From Actinomyces respiraculi (GTDB taxonomy: Bacteria > Actinomycetota > Actinomycetes > Actinomycetales > Actinomycetaceae), in NCBI RefSeq assembly GCF_014595995.2, contig NZ_CP063989.1:1612001-1676000 (forward strand): a stretch of DNA of 64,000 nt, read 5' to 3'. The translations under genes and the position numbers were made by a program. This document shows, piece by piece, positions 8,178 through 19,290 of this stretch (positions are counted from its first letter, which is position 1; each line of letters begins with the position of its first letter). The notes under the pieces were generated by a model, which did not search any database, was not told the DNA's origin, and saw only the letters and a program-made list of their open reading frames with translations.

Positions 8178-9350
8178 TCAGTTCTCGCTGAGCCCCAGCA
8201 CCCCGGCGACGTCGGGCTGGAAGTAGCCGGGGCCCTTGAGGACCTTGCCGTCCTCGCGGTAGATCGGCCGGCCGTCCTCACCGAGCTTGGACATGTTGGA
8301 ACGCTGGACCTCGCTGAGCACGGCCGCAAGGTCGATGCCGGTCTCCAGGGCCATGCCGTAGATGACGTAGATGAGGTCCGCCAGGGCGTCGGCCGCCTCG
8401 ACGGTGTCGCGGGTGGCGTCGTCGGCGGCCACAGCCCGCGCGTAGGCCTGCTCGATCTCGCTCCGGGCGGCCTGGCCGTAGACCGCGCCGGTGAGCTCGG
8501 CGAACTCCTCGGCGATGAGGCTCATACGCATGCTCAGGCTCTCACGCTCCAGGCTCGGCCCGTCGGTGCGGATCGGCAGGCCGTAGACCCGGTGGAAGCG
8601 GCGCACGAGGGCCTCGGGGTCGTCGCCCTCGCGCCGTCCGACCCCGTCTTGGGCCACGAGCGGTGTCGCGTCGCCCTGGGTGTTGGCCGAGCCGTTGCCC
8701 CGGCCGGTGGGCTCGTCCGACACCGGGACGGGGCCGTCCCAGGGGGCCTGGGGCTCGCGCGGGTCGGTGGGCAGGAGGGTGGCGCGCAGGGAGTCGACGA
8801 GCTCGCCGCCGTTAGCGAGGGCGGCGCGGGTGCGCCCGTCACAGACGAAGCCCAGGCGCCAGGCCACGCGCCAGGAGGCCCAGTTGGGCACGCCGTCGTG
8901 GATGTCGCAGGCCCAGCCGAGCGCCTTGACGGGGAAGGGTCCGATGGGGTCGAGCACGACGTCGATGAGGGCGCGCGTTGCCCGCAGGATCGTGCCACGC
9001 CCGCGTGCCTCGGCGGCGAGCCAGTAGCCGACCTCGCCGCGGCCCGAGCCCGAGCGCTGGATGCCGACCATGCCGACGAGCAGGTTCTCACCGGCACTTT
9101 GGACCTCGCGCACGGCGAAGGTGATGTCGGTGCCCGCCTCCCACCCGGGGACGACGACCGACTCGATGAAGGCGACGGCGTCCTCGCGCCGGTAGGGTGA
9201 GGGGATGGACGTCCAGGCCGCGATCTCGGGGTCCTGGCAGATCTCGGTGATGCGCTCGACGTCGGCGGCGGTCGGTGTGCTCAGGAGAAGCTCGGGCAGG
9301 GCGTTGCCGTTGTGGGTGGCGGCCGGAACGCGGATCTCGAAGGGCTGCAT
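8178..9350 (-). CDS. Fusion of GNAT acetyltransferase and MazG-like NTP pyrophosphohydrolase
   Basis: 390-aa two-domain protein. Residues ~1-190 are a GNAT N-acetyltransferase similar to RimJ/RimL types (GMVGIQRSGSGRGEVGYWLAAEARGRG covers the acetyl-CoA loop; DIHDGVPNWASWRVAWRLGF is the GNAT C-terminal part). After a ~50-residue linker, residues ~245-390 are an all-alpha NTP-PPase with EEFAELTGA, then a second acidic helix AADALADLIYVIYG, the Mg-binding pattern of MazG/HisE-like enzymes. The start at ATG 9350 is set by TACCCT (9362-9357) exactly 6 nt upstream. The substrate may be a non-canonical dNTP; the acetyl acceptor is unknown. Confidence 0.82.
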   Translation of the reverse strand: MQPFEIRVPAATHNGNALPELLLSTPTAADVERITEICQDPEIAAWTSIPSPYRREDAVAFIESVVVPGWEAGTDITFAVREVQSAGENLLVGMVGIQRSGSGRGEVGYWLAAEARGRGTILRATRALIDVVLDPIGPFPVKALGWACDIHDGVPNWASWRVAWRLGFVCDGRTRAALANGGELVDSLRATLLPTDPREPQAPWDGPVPVSDEPTGRGNGSANTQGDATPLVAQDGVGRREGDDPEALVRRFHRVYGLPIRTDGPSLERESLSMRMSLIAEEFAELTGAVYGQAARSEIEQAYARAVAADDATRDTVEAADALADLIYVIYGMALETGIDLAAVLSEVQRSNMSKLGEDGRPIYREDGKVLKGPGYFQPDVAGVLGLSEN

Positions 9351-9376
9351 GGGCCGAGGGTAACCCCGGGCATGAC

Positions 9377-9406
9377 GAAGGCCCCGAGCATGCTGTCGGG
9401 GCCTTC
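9377..9406 (-). terminator. 11-bp hairpin downstream of tRNA-Leu
   Basis: Arms 9377-9387 and 9396-9406 pair perfectly with an 8-nt loop, 9 nt after the tRNA 3' end and before the promoter of the next gene on the same strand. Confidence 0.65.
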
Positions 9407-9414
9407 GCACCGGG

Positions 9415-9502
9415 TGTCCGAGGGGGGACTTGAACCCCCACGCCCGTTTAATAAGGCACTAGCACCTCAAGCTAGCGCGTCTACCTATTCCGCCACTCGG
9501 AC
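9415..9502 (-). tRNA. tRNA-Leu (anticodon GAG)
   Basis: On the minus strand the 7-bp acceptor stem (GTCCGAG with CTCGGAC) closes the molecule at 9502 and 9416, with discriminator A at 9415. The D-arm carries GGTAGACGC, the anticodon stem-loop is CTAGC-TTGAGGT-GCTAG, giving anticodon GAG, and a long variable arm (TGCCTTATTAAACGGGCG) identifies a class II Leu tRNA. The T-arm has GGTTCAAGTCC. CCA is not encoded. It reads CUC and CUU codons. Confidence 0.95.
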
Positions 9503-9593
9503 TTTGTCACTGCCCGCAGGGCTTCAACCCCGCTGACAACGAAGAGAAACTTAGCACGGTCCCGGTTGGGCCGGGCAAATCGGTCACCGGTGC

Positions 9594-9623
9594 GGTGTGT
9601 CACAAGGAGGTGTGTCACAAGGA
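9594..9623. repeat. Tandem duplication of a 15-bp unit
   Basis: The unit GGTGTGTCACAAGGA occurs twice head to tail (9594-9608 and 9609-9623) between the tRNA gene and the mutarotase stop codon. No function is evident. Confidence 0.8.
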
Positions 9624-9655
9624 CCGGGGACGTGACGGCGCCGTGCGGGTACGCC

Positions 9656-10525
9656 TCAGTCCAGCGGTTCGACGACGACGCGCGTGCCCACGCTCAGGGT
9701 CTGACCGGGTGCGAGCACGACTGCATTGTCCCGGATGATCGCGTTCTCCACGCACACGAAAGTGGGCCACTCGTCGTCGGCGAGGTCCGTCATGGTCCCG
9801 ACGGTCTCGGTCCCCGGGTTCCAGACGATGGAATTGGGTGTGCCCTGGCCGGTGATGAGGAGGCGACGTCCCTTAGCCGGGTCGTTGACCGTCATGGTGT
9901 GGCCCGTGGCGGGCACGTCGTAGACGCGGTCTGTCACCCCGCGCAGGACTACCGCGCCGGGCTCGTGCTGGTCCGAACCCTCGGCAAGGGTCCAGAACGC
10001 GAGGTCCTCCAGGCCGTCGATGGTGACCGCGGTGACGTCGCCGACGCTGTAGTAGCTGTGCAGCGCCATCTCGACGGACCTCGGGGCGTCGCCATTGTTG
10101 CGCACCGACAGCGACAGGGTGAGCTCCTCGCCCACCCCGACCTCGTAGAGGAACCTGAGCCCATCCGACTCGAGGGCGAGCAGGGCGTTGACCCCGCCGT
10201 CGGGCCGGGAGGTGACACTGCGCAACCGCCACGTGGACAGGCGGACCGTGCCGTGGATGGGCTGCTTGTCGCCCCGGGGCCCCTTGGCGAACCAGGGGGC
10301 GCACAGGGGCACTCCGCCGCGGATCCCGCGGGTGCCGTCGAAGACGGCGTCGCGGGAGAGGAAGAGGACCTCACTACCACCGCGGGGGCGCCAGGAGGCC
10401 AGGTGCGCGCCGTGGAGGTAGATCTCGGCGGAGCCCGCGGGGGCGTCAATGAGCAGACGGGGCCGGCCCCCTCGTCCGGCGCTGAGGGCGGCGGTGCGGG
10501 GAAGGGACACGTTCGTGTGGTGCAC
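9656..10525 (-). CDS. D-hexose-6-phosphate mutarotase (aldose 1-epimerase family)
   Basis: Cytosolic enzyme that interconverts alpha and beta anomers of hexose 6-phosphates, 289 aa. The YeaD-type signature is present: YLHGAHLASWRPRGGSEVLFLS, then GGVPLCAPWFAKGPRG, the catalytic His in the conserved ALHSYYSVGDV, and the catalytic Glu in FVCVENAIIRD. The GVPxxxPWF motif is typical of the glucose-6-phosphate 1-epimerase subgroup. The start is a GTG at 10525 with AAGGAAG 4 nt upstream. It is divergent from the HAD phosphatase; the two do not obviously form one pathway. Confidence 0.88.
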   Translation of the reverse strand: MHHTNVSLPRTAALSAGRGGRPRLLIDAPAGSAEIYLHGAHLASWRPRGGSEVLFLSRDAVFDGTRGIRGGVPLCAPWFAKGPRGDKQPIHGTVRLSTWRLRSVTSRPDGGVNALLALESDGLRFLYEVGVGEELTLSLSVRNNGDAPRSVEMALHSYYSVGDVTAVTIDGLEDLAFWTLAEGSDQHEPGAVVLRGVTDRVYDVPATGHTMTVNDPAKGRRLLITGQGTPNSIVWNPGTETVGTMTDLADDEWPTFVCVENAIIRDNAVVLAPGQTLSVGTRVVVEPLD

Positions 10526-10639
10526 GGTGCTTCCTTGTCGTCAGGTGTCGGGGCACGTGCCCCGCGTCAGGTGGTCGGGGGCCCGGAACCACCCTAGTAG
10601 TGTGGGACACACATCCGAGGCACACAGGAGGAGACGCGC

Positions 10640-11365
10640 GTGGACGCCCTGAGACCCCCCGGGCCACCGACGACGCCGGTGACGGCCGTGCTCCTGGACC
10701 TGGACGGCACGCTCATCGACTCCGGCCCCACGATCCTTGACGCCTTTGCCCACACGCTGAGCGACCTGGGTCTTGCCGTGGGCAGCCGCGAGGAGCTGGG
10801 CGTGTTCATCGGTCCGCCCCTGCACGAGGGCTTCCGGCTGCACGCGGGCCTTGAGGGGCAGGACGTGGACGAGGCGGTGCGCATCTACCGCTCCCACTAC
10901 ACCCGGCACATGCACAAGGCCCCGGTCTACGACGGCGTGCCCGGGCTGCTCGACGCCCTTGCCGCCGCGGGCGTGCCCACCTGCCTGGCGACCTCGAAGC
11001 GGGAGGACCTGGCGGTCAGGCTTCTTGAGCACAAGGGGCTCGTCTCCCGTCTGACGGCCACGGCGGGCGCGGACCTGGCGGACCGCGGAGGGCGCAAGGC
11101 CGAGGTCATCGGCACCGCCGTGCGGCGCCTGGGCGAGGCCGGGGCGGACACCTCCCGGGTGGTGCATGTGGGTGACCGCGCGCACGACGTCGAGGGCGCT
11201 CACGAGGCGGGTGTCGAGTGCGTCGGCGTCCTGTGGGGCTACGGGGACGCCGAGGAGATGGCCGGTGCCGACTGGCTGGTGGACTCCCCCGCACAGCTGA
11301 GCGATCTGCTGACCGGGCTGACCGGCCTCCCCCTGGGCGCGCACGTCTCGGAGGCGGGGCTGTGA
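10640..11365 (+). CDS. HAD-superfamily hydrolase, phosphoglycolate phosphatase-like
   Basis: 241-aa HAD phosphatase. Motif I is LLDLDGTLIDSG (nucleophile Asp, general acid Asp), motif II is the Ser/Thr of CLATSKRED, and motif IV is VGDRAHDVEGAHEAG. The cap domain between motifs I and II is the small helical type of Gph/PpaX enzymes. Likely substrates are phosphoglycolate or pyrophosphate-like small phosphates, but they cannot be fixed from sequence. The start GTG 10640 follows an AGGAGGAG Shine-Dalgarno. The stop overlaps the GTG of the transporter gene downstream by 4 nt, so the two are translationally coupled. Confidence 0.87.
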   Translation: MDALRPPGPPTTPVTAVLLDLDGTLIDSGPTILDAFAHTLSDLGLAVGSREELGVFIGPPLHEGFRLHAGLEGQDVDEAVRIYRSHYTRHMHKAPVYDGVPGLLDALAAAGVPTCLATSKREDLAVRLLEHKGLVSRLTATAGADLADRGGRKAEVIGTAVRRLGEAGADTSRVVHVGDRAHDVEGAHEAGVECVGVLWGYGDAEEMAGADWLVDSPAQLSDLLTGLTGLPLGAHVSEAGL

Positions 11366-12810
11366 GCACCGATCCCCAGGACAGCGTCAGCCCCCGGGAC
11401 AGCGTCGACGCCAGAAGCCAGGACGGCGCTCCTGCCACCCCTGCCACCGAGCATGCTGCCTCCACGCCCCCGGCACCCACCTCAGCGCGGTTGAGGGCCG
11501 GCCTGCCCCGCCTGGTGGGTCGTGCCCGGCGCACTCTCAGAGCACAGATCGACCGGGCGGAGCAGCACCGTGAAGAGCGCCGCCAGATCGTGCTGCGGCT
11601 CGATCCGGGCATGGTTATCGCCCCTGCTTCCATGGCCGTCGCCCAGCCGGAGCCCTCCCCCGACCGCCCGGTTGAGGAAGAGGAACCCGAGAGCGCCCCG
11701 TCCCCGACGACGCCGCTGGAGTCGCTGCCCTCCTGGCTCGTGCGCGGCGGCCTCAGCGCCTGGCTCCTGCTGGGCATCGTCATCGTCATCGGCCTCGTGG
11801 TCTTCGCGACCTCGCAGATCGTGCAGGTCTTCATCGGCATCTTCATCGCGCTCGTCGTCACCTCCCTGCTGCAGCCGGTCGTGGGCCTGCTGACGCGGGT
11901 GATGCCCCGCTACCCGGCCACCTTCCTGGCACTGCTGGGCACACTCGGCATTGTCGCGGGCCTGGTCACCTACGTCGTGACCTCGGTGACGAACCAGTGG
12001 TCCTCCTTGGCCAAGCAGTTCTCCAGCGGTGTCACGACGATCCTCGACTACCTGGAAAACGGGCCCCTGCCGCTGCACCTGACCCAGCAAGAGCTCGTCA
12101 ACCAGTTCCACACGTGGCTTGAGAAGGGCCAGCAGTACGTGGAGTCGAACGCGCCGTCGCTGGCCAGCGAGGTCCTGTCCAACGCGGGCACAGTCGTGGA
12201 GGTCTTCACGGTCCTGGCCCTGGCCCTGTTCTGCACGATCTTCTTCCTGGCCTCCGGCGGGCGCATGTGGCGCTGGTTCCTCAACGAGATGCCGACGCAT
12301 TTGCGCCCCAAGGTGCACCGGGCCGCTGGGGCAGGCTGGTACACCTTCGCCGGCTACGCGCGCGGCACGATGATCGTGGCGCTGACGGACGCGATCATGG
12401 CGGGCGCCTTCCTGCAGGTCATCGGCATCCCGCTCTCGGCGCCCCTGGCGGTGCTCGTGTTCATCGGTGCCTTCATCCCCATCGTGGGAGCCCCGGCCGC
12501 CATGATCGTGGCCATGATCGTGGCGCTGGCGGCCAAGGGTCTCGTCATGGCGATCGTCGTGGGCCTGGGCGTAGCGGGGATCGGCCAGATCGAGGGGCAC
12601 ATCCTCCAGCCGCTCATCATGGGCCGGCAGGTGTCCCTGCACCCGGTGGTCGTCATCATCGCAGTGGCCGTGGGGACCTATTCGGCCGGCCTGCTGGGTG
12701 CGATCGTCGCCGTCCCGGTGGTGAGCGTGGCGTGGTCGGTGTACTCGGTGCTGCACACGAAGGACGCACCCCTTCAGGGCGACCTGCCTCGTTTTGACGC
12801 TTCCCGCTAG
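11362..12810 (+). CDS. AI-2E family transporter (PerM/TqsA-like membrane protein)
   Basis: 482-aa integral membrane protein. The first ~115 residues are a Pro/Ser/Glu-rich, probably cytoplasmic and disordered extension. About eight transmembrane segments follow, arranged as in the AI-2E/PerM family, with the family features PATFLALLGTLGIVAG, the long extracytoplasmic helical segment (~210-280), and the C-terminal GQIEGHILQPLIMGRQVSLHPV signature. Family members export autoinducer-2 or exchange ions; the substrate here is unknown. GTG 11362 is chosen for its GTGA overlap with the HAD phosphatase. It converges on dnaE2 with only 14 bp between the two ends. Confidence 0.9.
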   Translation: MSTDPQDSVSPRDSVDARSQDGAPATPATEHAASTPPAPTSARLRAGLPRLVGRARRTLRAQIDRAEQHREERRQIVLRLDPGMVIAPASMAVAQPEPSPDRPVEEEEPESAPSPTTPLESLPSWLVRGGLSAWLLLGIVIVIGLVVFATSQIVQVFIGIFIALVVTSLLQPVVGLLTRVMPRYPATFLALLGTLGIVAGLVTYVVTSVTNQWSSLAKQFSSGVTTILDYLENGPLPLHLTQQELVNQFHTWLEKGQQYVESNAPSLASEVLSNAGTVVEVFTVLALALFCTIFFLASGGRMWRWFLNEMPTHLRPKVHRAAGAGWYTFAGYARGTMIVALTDAIMAGAFLQVIGIPLSAPLAVLVFIGAFIPIVGAPAAMIVAMIVALAAKGLVMAIVVGLGVAGIGQIEGHILQPLIMGRQVSLHPVVVIIAVAVGTYSAGLLGAIVAVPVVSVAWSVYSVLHTKDAPLQGDLPRFDASR

Positions 12811-12824
12811 GCGCCGCAATTGGC

Positions 12825-16283
<3,459 letters not shown>

Positions 16284-16400
16284 ATGTACAGCATAGTGGG
16301 CTCCGACACGCTCCACGGTCCGAGAGAGGGGCACGCCACAGAGGACAAGGGCCGCACAGCCCTGCACCGGGACCGTCCCGGTGCCCCCTCAGACCATCCT

Positions 16401-17105
16401 TCAGCCCACGCCCAGGGCCCGCAGGAGGAGGTAGACCCCGGCGGCCAGCAGCCAGGAGGAGAAGGAGCCGATGAGGAACTCCTCGGCCTTGGCCCCGCCG
16501 TTCGTCCCCTCGCCCGCGTCCCGGCTGATCTCGGGGAAGCGGATGACGCCCTTGGCGGCGACGACGGCCCCCACGGCCGCAGGCACGTCCGAGAAGGCGA
16601 GGACGAGCACGAGCATGCGCTCCAGGGCCCCGATCCAGCGTCCTCCGCGCAGCAGGGCGCCACTCGCCCCCTCAGCCCCGGCCGCACCCTCGCGCACGAG
16701 CGTGAGCAGGGCGGCGACGGCGTCGTTGGACGGCCCGCCCATGAGCAGGCCGGTACCGAGGACGGCGAGGACCTGCTCCCCCGCCGTGGGCTCGGGGGCC
16801 CCGGCGGCGAGCAGGGGCACGAGCGACAGCGCGAGCGCGGCCGCGAGCGCCACCACCCGGGCGAGTGGGCCGCGCCCTCCTCCCCAGGCCCGGCCCCAGG
16901 CGAGCCACAGGACGGGGGTGAGCAGGCCGGGCAGCAGGGCCGGCACGCTCAGGTCGGCGGGCCCGAGGCCGAGCAGCGCCACCAGGACGGTGGCGAGGGC
17001 TCCGCCGCCCCACAGGAGGGCAGGCTGCGTGCGACGGGGGCGGTATCGGGCCCAGCCCTCCAGGACCCCGGTGAGTCCCGCGGCCAGGAGCAGGAGGGCG
17101 GTCAT
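16401..17105 (-). CDS. SatD-associated membrane protein
   Basis: 234-aa polytopic membrane protein with about six hydrophobic segments. The segment GRWIGALERMLVLVLAF followed by VVAAKGVIRFPEISR, a polar stretch with AKAEEFLIG, and a last helix match the conserved C-terminal block of DUF3307-like partners of SatD proteins. Function is unknown; the streptococcal sat genes were linked to secretion and acid tolerance. Its ATG overlaps the SatD stop by 4 nt (ATGA), so the two are translated together and probably act together. Confidence 0.65.
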   Translation of the reverse strand: MTALLLLAAGLTGVLEGWARYRPRRTQPALLWGGGALATVLVALLGLGPADLSVPALLPGLLTPVLWLAWGRAWGGGRGPLARVVALAAALALSLVPLLAAGAPEPTAGEQVLAVLGTGLLMGGPSNDAVAALLTLVREGAAGAEGASGALLRGGRWIGALERMLVLVLAFSDVPAAVGAVVAAKGVIRFPEISRDAGEGTNGGAKAEEFLIGSFSSWLLAAGVYLLLRALGVG

Positions 17106-17752
17106 GACGCCCGCTCCTGCTCCCCCGCCCCACCGAGCGCTTCGAGCAGGTGCTGGGCCTCCAGGAGACCGGCACCGCTGCCCCTGACGACAGAGGAGAC
17201 GGCGGACTGGCTCACGCCCTGCTGGGCGGCGACCTCCACCTGGGTGGCGCCGCCCAGCAGGGCGGCGAGCATGCGTCGGGGCCGGTCCTGGAGGCGGGAG
17301 ACGGCCTGGTCCCTGAGCACGAGCATCGCGTTGAGCGTCGCCGTGGCCCCGGCGTCGTCGAGGACGGCGCGGGTGCGCACGAAGCCGGTGCGCTGCTGGG
17401 CCTCGTGGGCGGCGTCGATCGCCTCCCGGGCCCTCCACCAGGCCGGGCCGTCCTGGATGGGGGTGGCGGCGTCGTCGGAGACGGTGCGGGCCTCGCCCTG
17501 CCCGATGCCGAAGCGCAGCTCGAGGCCCTCGGGCAGGAGAAGCTGGGTGCGCAGGGTGAGCAGGAGCGCGCCGTCGAGCGTGGGGGCGAGGGCCTGGAAC
17601 TCGTCGCCGACGGTGGCGTAGGGCTCCTGGAGGAGCCCGAGGTCCCGGGCCGCGCACCTGAGGGCCTCGTGGAAGGTCCGTTGCGCGTCAGGCCGGTCGG
17701 AGAGGGTCCGGGAGCCGACGATGTCGGCGAGGATCGCGTAGGAGACGGACAT
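17102..17752 (-). CDS. SatD family protein with C-terminal helix-turn-helix
   Basis: 216-aa cytosolic protein. The N-terminal half (MSVSYAILADIVGSRTLSDR, then YATVGDEFQAL and LRFGIGQGEART) follows the SatD family and resembles a nucleotide-cyclase-like fold without catalytic residues. The C-terminal TQVEVAAQQGVSQSAVSSVV is a classic helix-turn-helix, so it may sense a ligand and bind DNA. The ATG at 17752 has TAGAGT (17766-17761) 8 nt upstream and no Shine-Dalgarno. It is the first gene of a two-gene operon with the membrane partner. An AT-rich palindrome at 17820-17841 lies about 55 bp upstream of the promoter. Confidence 0.8.
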   Translation of the reverse strand: MSVSYAILADIVGSRTLSDRPDAQRTFHEALRCAARDLGLLQEPYATVGDEFQALAPTLDGALLLTLRTQLLLPEGLELRFGIGQGEARTVSDDAATPIQDGPAWWRAREAIDAAHEAQQRTGFVRTRAVLDDAGATATLNAMLVLRDQAVSRLQDRPRRMLAALLGGATQVEVAAQQGVSQSAVSSVVRGSGAGLLEAQHLLEALGGAGEQERAS

Positions 17753-17819
17753 GCTCAGGGACTCTACTTGTCGTCGACGCGCAACACGGGCAGGCCACGA
17801 CCTCCGCTCACGTCATTCT

Positions 17820-17841
17820 CTTATATTCCAGGGAATACAAG
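17820..17841. promoter_or_regulatory. AT-rich 22-bp near-palindrome upstream of satD-like gene
   Basis: The core TATTCC-AG-GGAATA (17824-17837) is perfect, and CTT/AAG extend it on both sides with one mismatch. It stands out in an otherwise GC-rich intergenic space between the tdk stop and the SatD promoter. It could be an operator of the SatD operon or, less likely given the 2-nt centre, part of a tdk terminator. Confidence 0.4.
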
Positions 17842-17868
17842 TCATCGGCTTGAGTGCCGGGCGGGGTT

Positions 17869-18492
17869 CTACTCGCCCGCCAGCACCCCACCCGCCGCCA
17901 GGTAGCACTTGCCGCACAGGGACTCGTAGGTGACGTCCTCCCCGTCGATGGCGATCTGGTCGCCGTCGAAGACGAAGCGTTCGCCCACCTTGCGGGCGTT
18001 GAAGATCGCCTTGCGCCCGCACCGGCAGATCGTCTTGAGCTCCTCCAGGGAGTGGGCGATCTCCAGCAGGCGCCGTGAGCCGGGGAAGGACACGGTGCGG
18101 AAGTCCGTGCGGATGCCGTAGGCGAGGACGGGCACGTCGTCGATGAGCACGAGAGTCATGAGCTGGTCCACCTGGAGGGGCGTGAGGAACTGAGCCTCGT
18201 CCACAAGCACGCAGTCCACCGTCTCGCGCACACTCACGCCCTCGTGCGAGGCCCGATCGCCCAACGCGCGCTCCCGCACAAGGGCGCGCAGATCGTCGCC
18301 GACGCCGACGAGCAGATCCACCCGGCGCACCATGCCCAGGCGCGAGACGACCGTGTCGTCGCCCTTGGTGTCGACACCCGCCTTGACGAGCAGGACGCTC
18401 TGCCCGCGCTCCTCGTAGTTGTAGGCGGTCTGCAGCAGGCCGGTGGTCTTGCCTGAGTTCATCGCGCCGTAGCGGAAGTAGAGCTTGGCCAT
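17869..18492 (-). CDS. tdk: Thymidine kinase (type II)
   Basis: Phosphorylates thymidine to dTMP with ATP in the salvage pathway, 207 aa. The P-loop is GAMNSGKTT near residue 9, the Walker B-like segment is DCVLVDEAQFL (catalytic Glu), and the lasso region carries FRTVSFPGSRRLLEIAHSLEEL. Four zinc-ligand positions are visible: C164/C166-like in ICRCGRKAIFN and the pair in YESLCGKCY. Length and motifs are standard for bacterial TK. The start has GAGGAG about 9 nt upstream of ATG. It stands between the SatD operon and PAP2 phosphatase, which is divergent from it. Confidence 0.95.
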   Translation of the reverse strand: MAKLYFRYGAMNSGKTTGLLQTAYNYEERGQSVLLVKAGVDTKGDDTVVSRLGMVRRVDLLVGVGDDLRALVRERALGDRASHEGVSVRETVDCVLVDEAQFLTPLQVDQLMTLVLIDDVPVLAYGIRTDFRTVSFPGSRRLLEIAHSLEELKTICRCGRKAIFNARKVGERFVFDGDQIAIDGEDVTYESLCGKCYLAAGGVLAGE

Positions 18493-18576
18493 CGTGCGCG
18501 CCTCTCCTCGGGGACCGGGCGGCCCCGCGGCAGGGCACCCTCCGGGATGCTACCGGTCTCCGTTACCGTCTCCCTC

Positions 18577-19290
18577 ATGCCCGTCACGCCCTCGACATCC
18601 GCCGACCCCCATCCGAGCCACCGGCTCGTGCCCACGATCCTGGTGGCAGGGGCCATCGGGTTGGCGCTGTTCGCCGCGATCGCCGCCCAGGTGGTCACGG
18701 GCAGCGCGCTGACGCTCCTTGACCCGACGGCGACGGCGCACGCCGTGAGCCTGCGACGTCCGTGGCTCACGCAGGTCGCCTGGGTGGCAACGCACCTGGG
18801 TGGGACGACGGGCCTGACGCTGCTTGCCCTTCTGGCCTGCGCAGTGCTGGCGGTGCACGGTCGCCGACTCCAGGCGGGTGTGCTGGCGGTGATGATGGCG
18901 GGCTCGGCCGCGCTCACCGTGCTGCTCAAGCTCGCCTTCGGCCGTGAGCGCCCCTCGGTCGCCCTGCTGCTCGGGGAGCCGTCCTCCTCCTTCGCCTTTC
19001 CCTCAGGCCACTCCTTCAACACCGCGGTGCTGGTCGGGGCCCTGGCTGGGGTCGTGCTGCTGTCCGGCGCACCTCGGGCCCGCAAGGCGGTGGCGGTCCT
19101 GGGGGCCGTGGTGGCCTCCCTCCTCGTGGGGCTGTCACGGGTCTATCTGGCGTACCACTGGATGACGGACGTGCTTGCCGGCTGGTCACTGGCCGTGGCG
19201 TGGCTGTCGCTGGTGGCGGCGACGGTGCTGCTGCTGCGCGGGCACCGCCCGTGGGGGCTCCGGAGCGAGCCGGGGCCGGCTCAGGAGTAG
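18577..19290 (+). CDS. PAP2-family membrane phosphatase
   Basis: 237-aa integral membrane phosphatase of the type-2 phosphatidic acid phosphatase superfamily with about six transmembrane helices. The three catalytic motifs are complete: KLAFGRERP (KX6RP), FPSGHS (PSGH), and SRVYLAYHWMTD (SRX5HX3D). It probably removes phosphate from lipid phosphates such as undecaprenyl diphosphate or phosphatidate at the outer membrane face. ATG 18577 is preferred since TACCGT (18564-18569) lies 7 nt upstream, giving a leaderless start. Its 3' end overlaps the converging imuB by 10 nt. Confidence 0.92.
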   Translation: MPVTPSTSADPHPSHRLVPTILVAGAIGLALFAAIAAQVVTGSALTLLDPTATAHAVSLRRPWLTQVAWVATHLGGTTGLTLLALLACAVLAVHGRRLQAGVLAVMMAGSAALTVLLKLAFGRERPSVALLLGEPSSSFAFPSGHSFNTAVLVGALAGVVLLSGAPRARKAVAVLGAVVASLLVGLSRVYLAYHWMTDVLAGWSLAVAWLSLVAATVLLLRGHRPWGLRSEPGPAQE

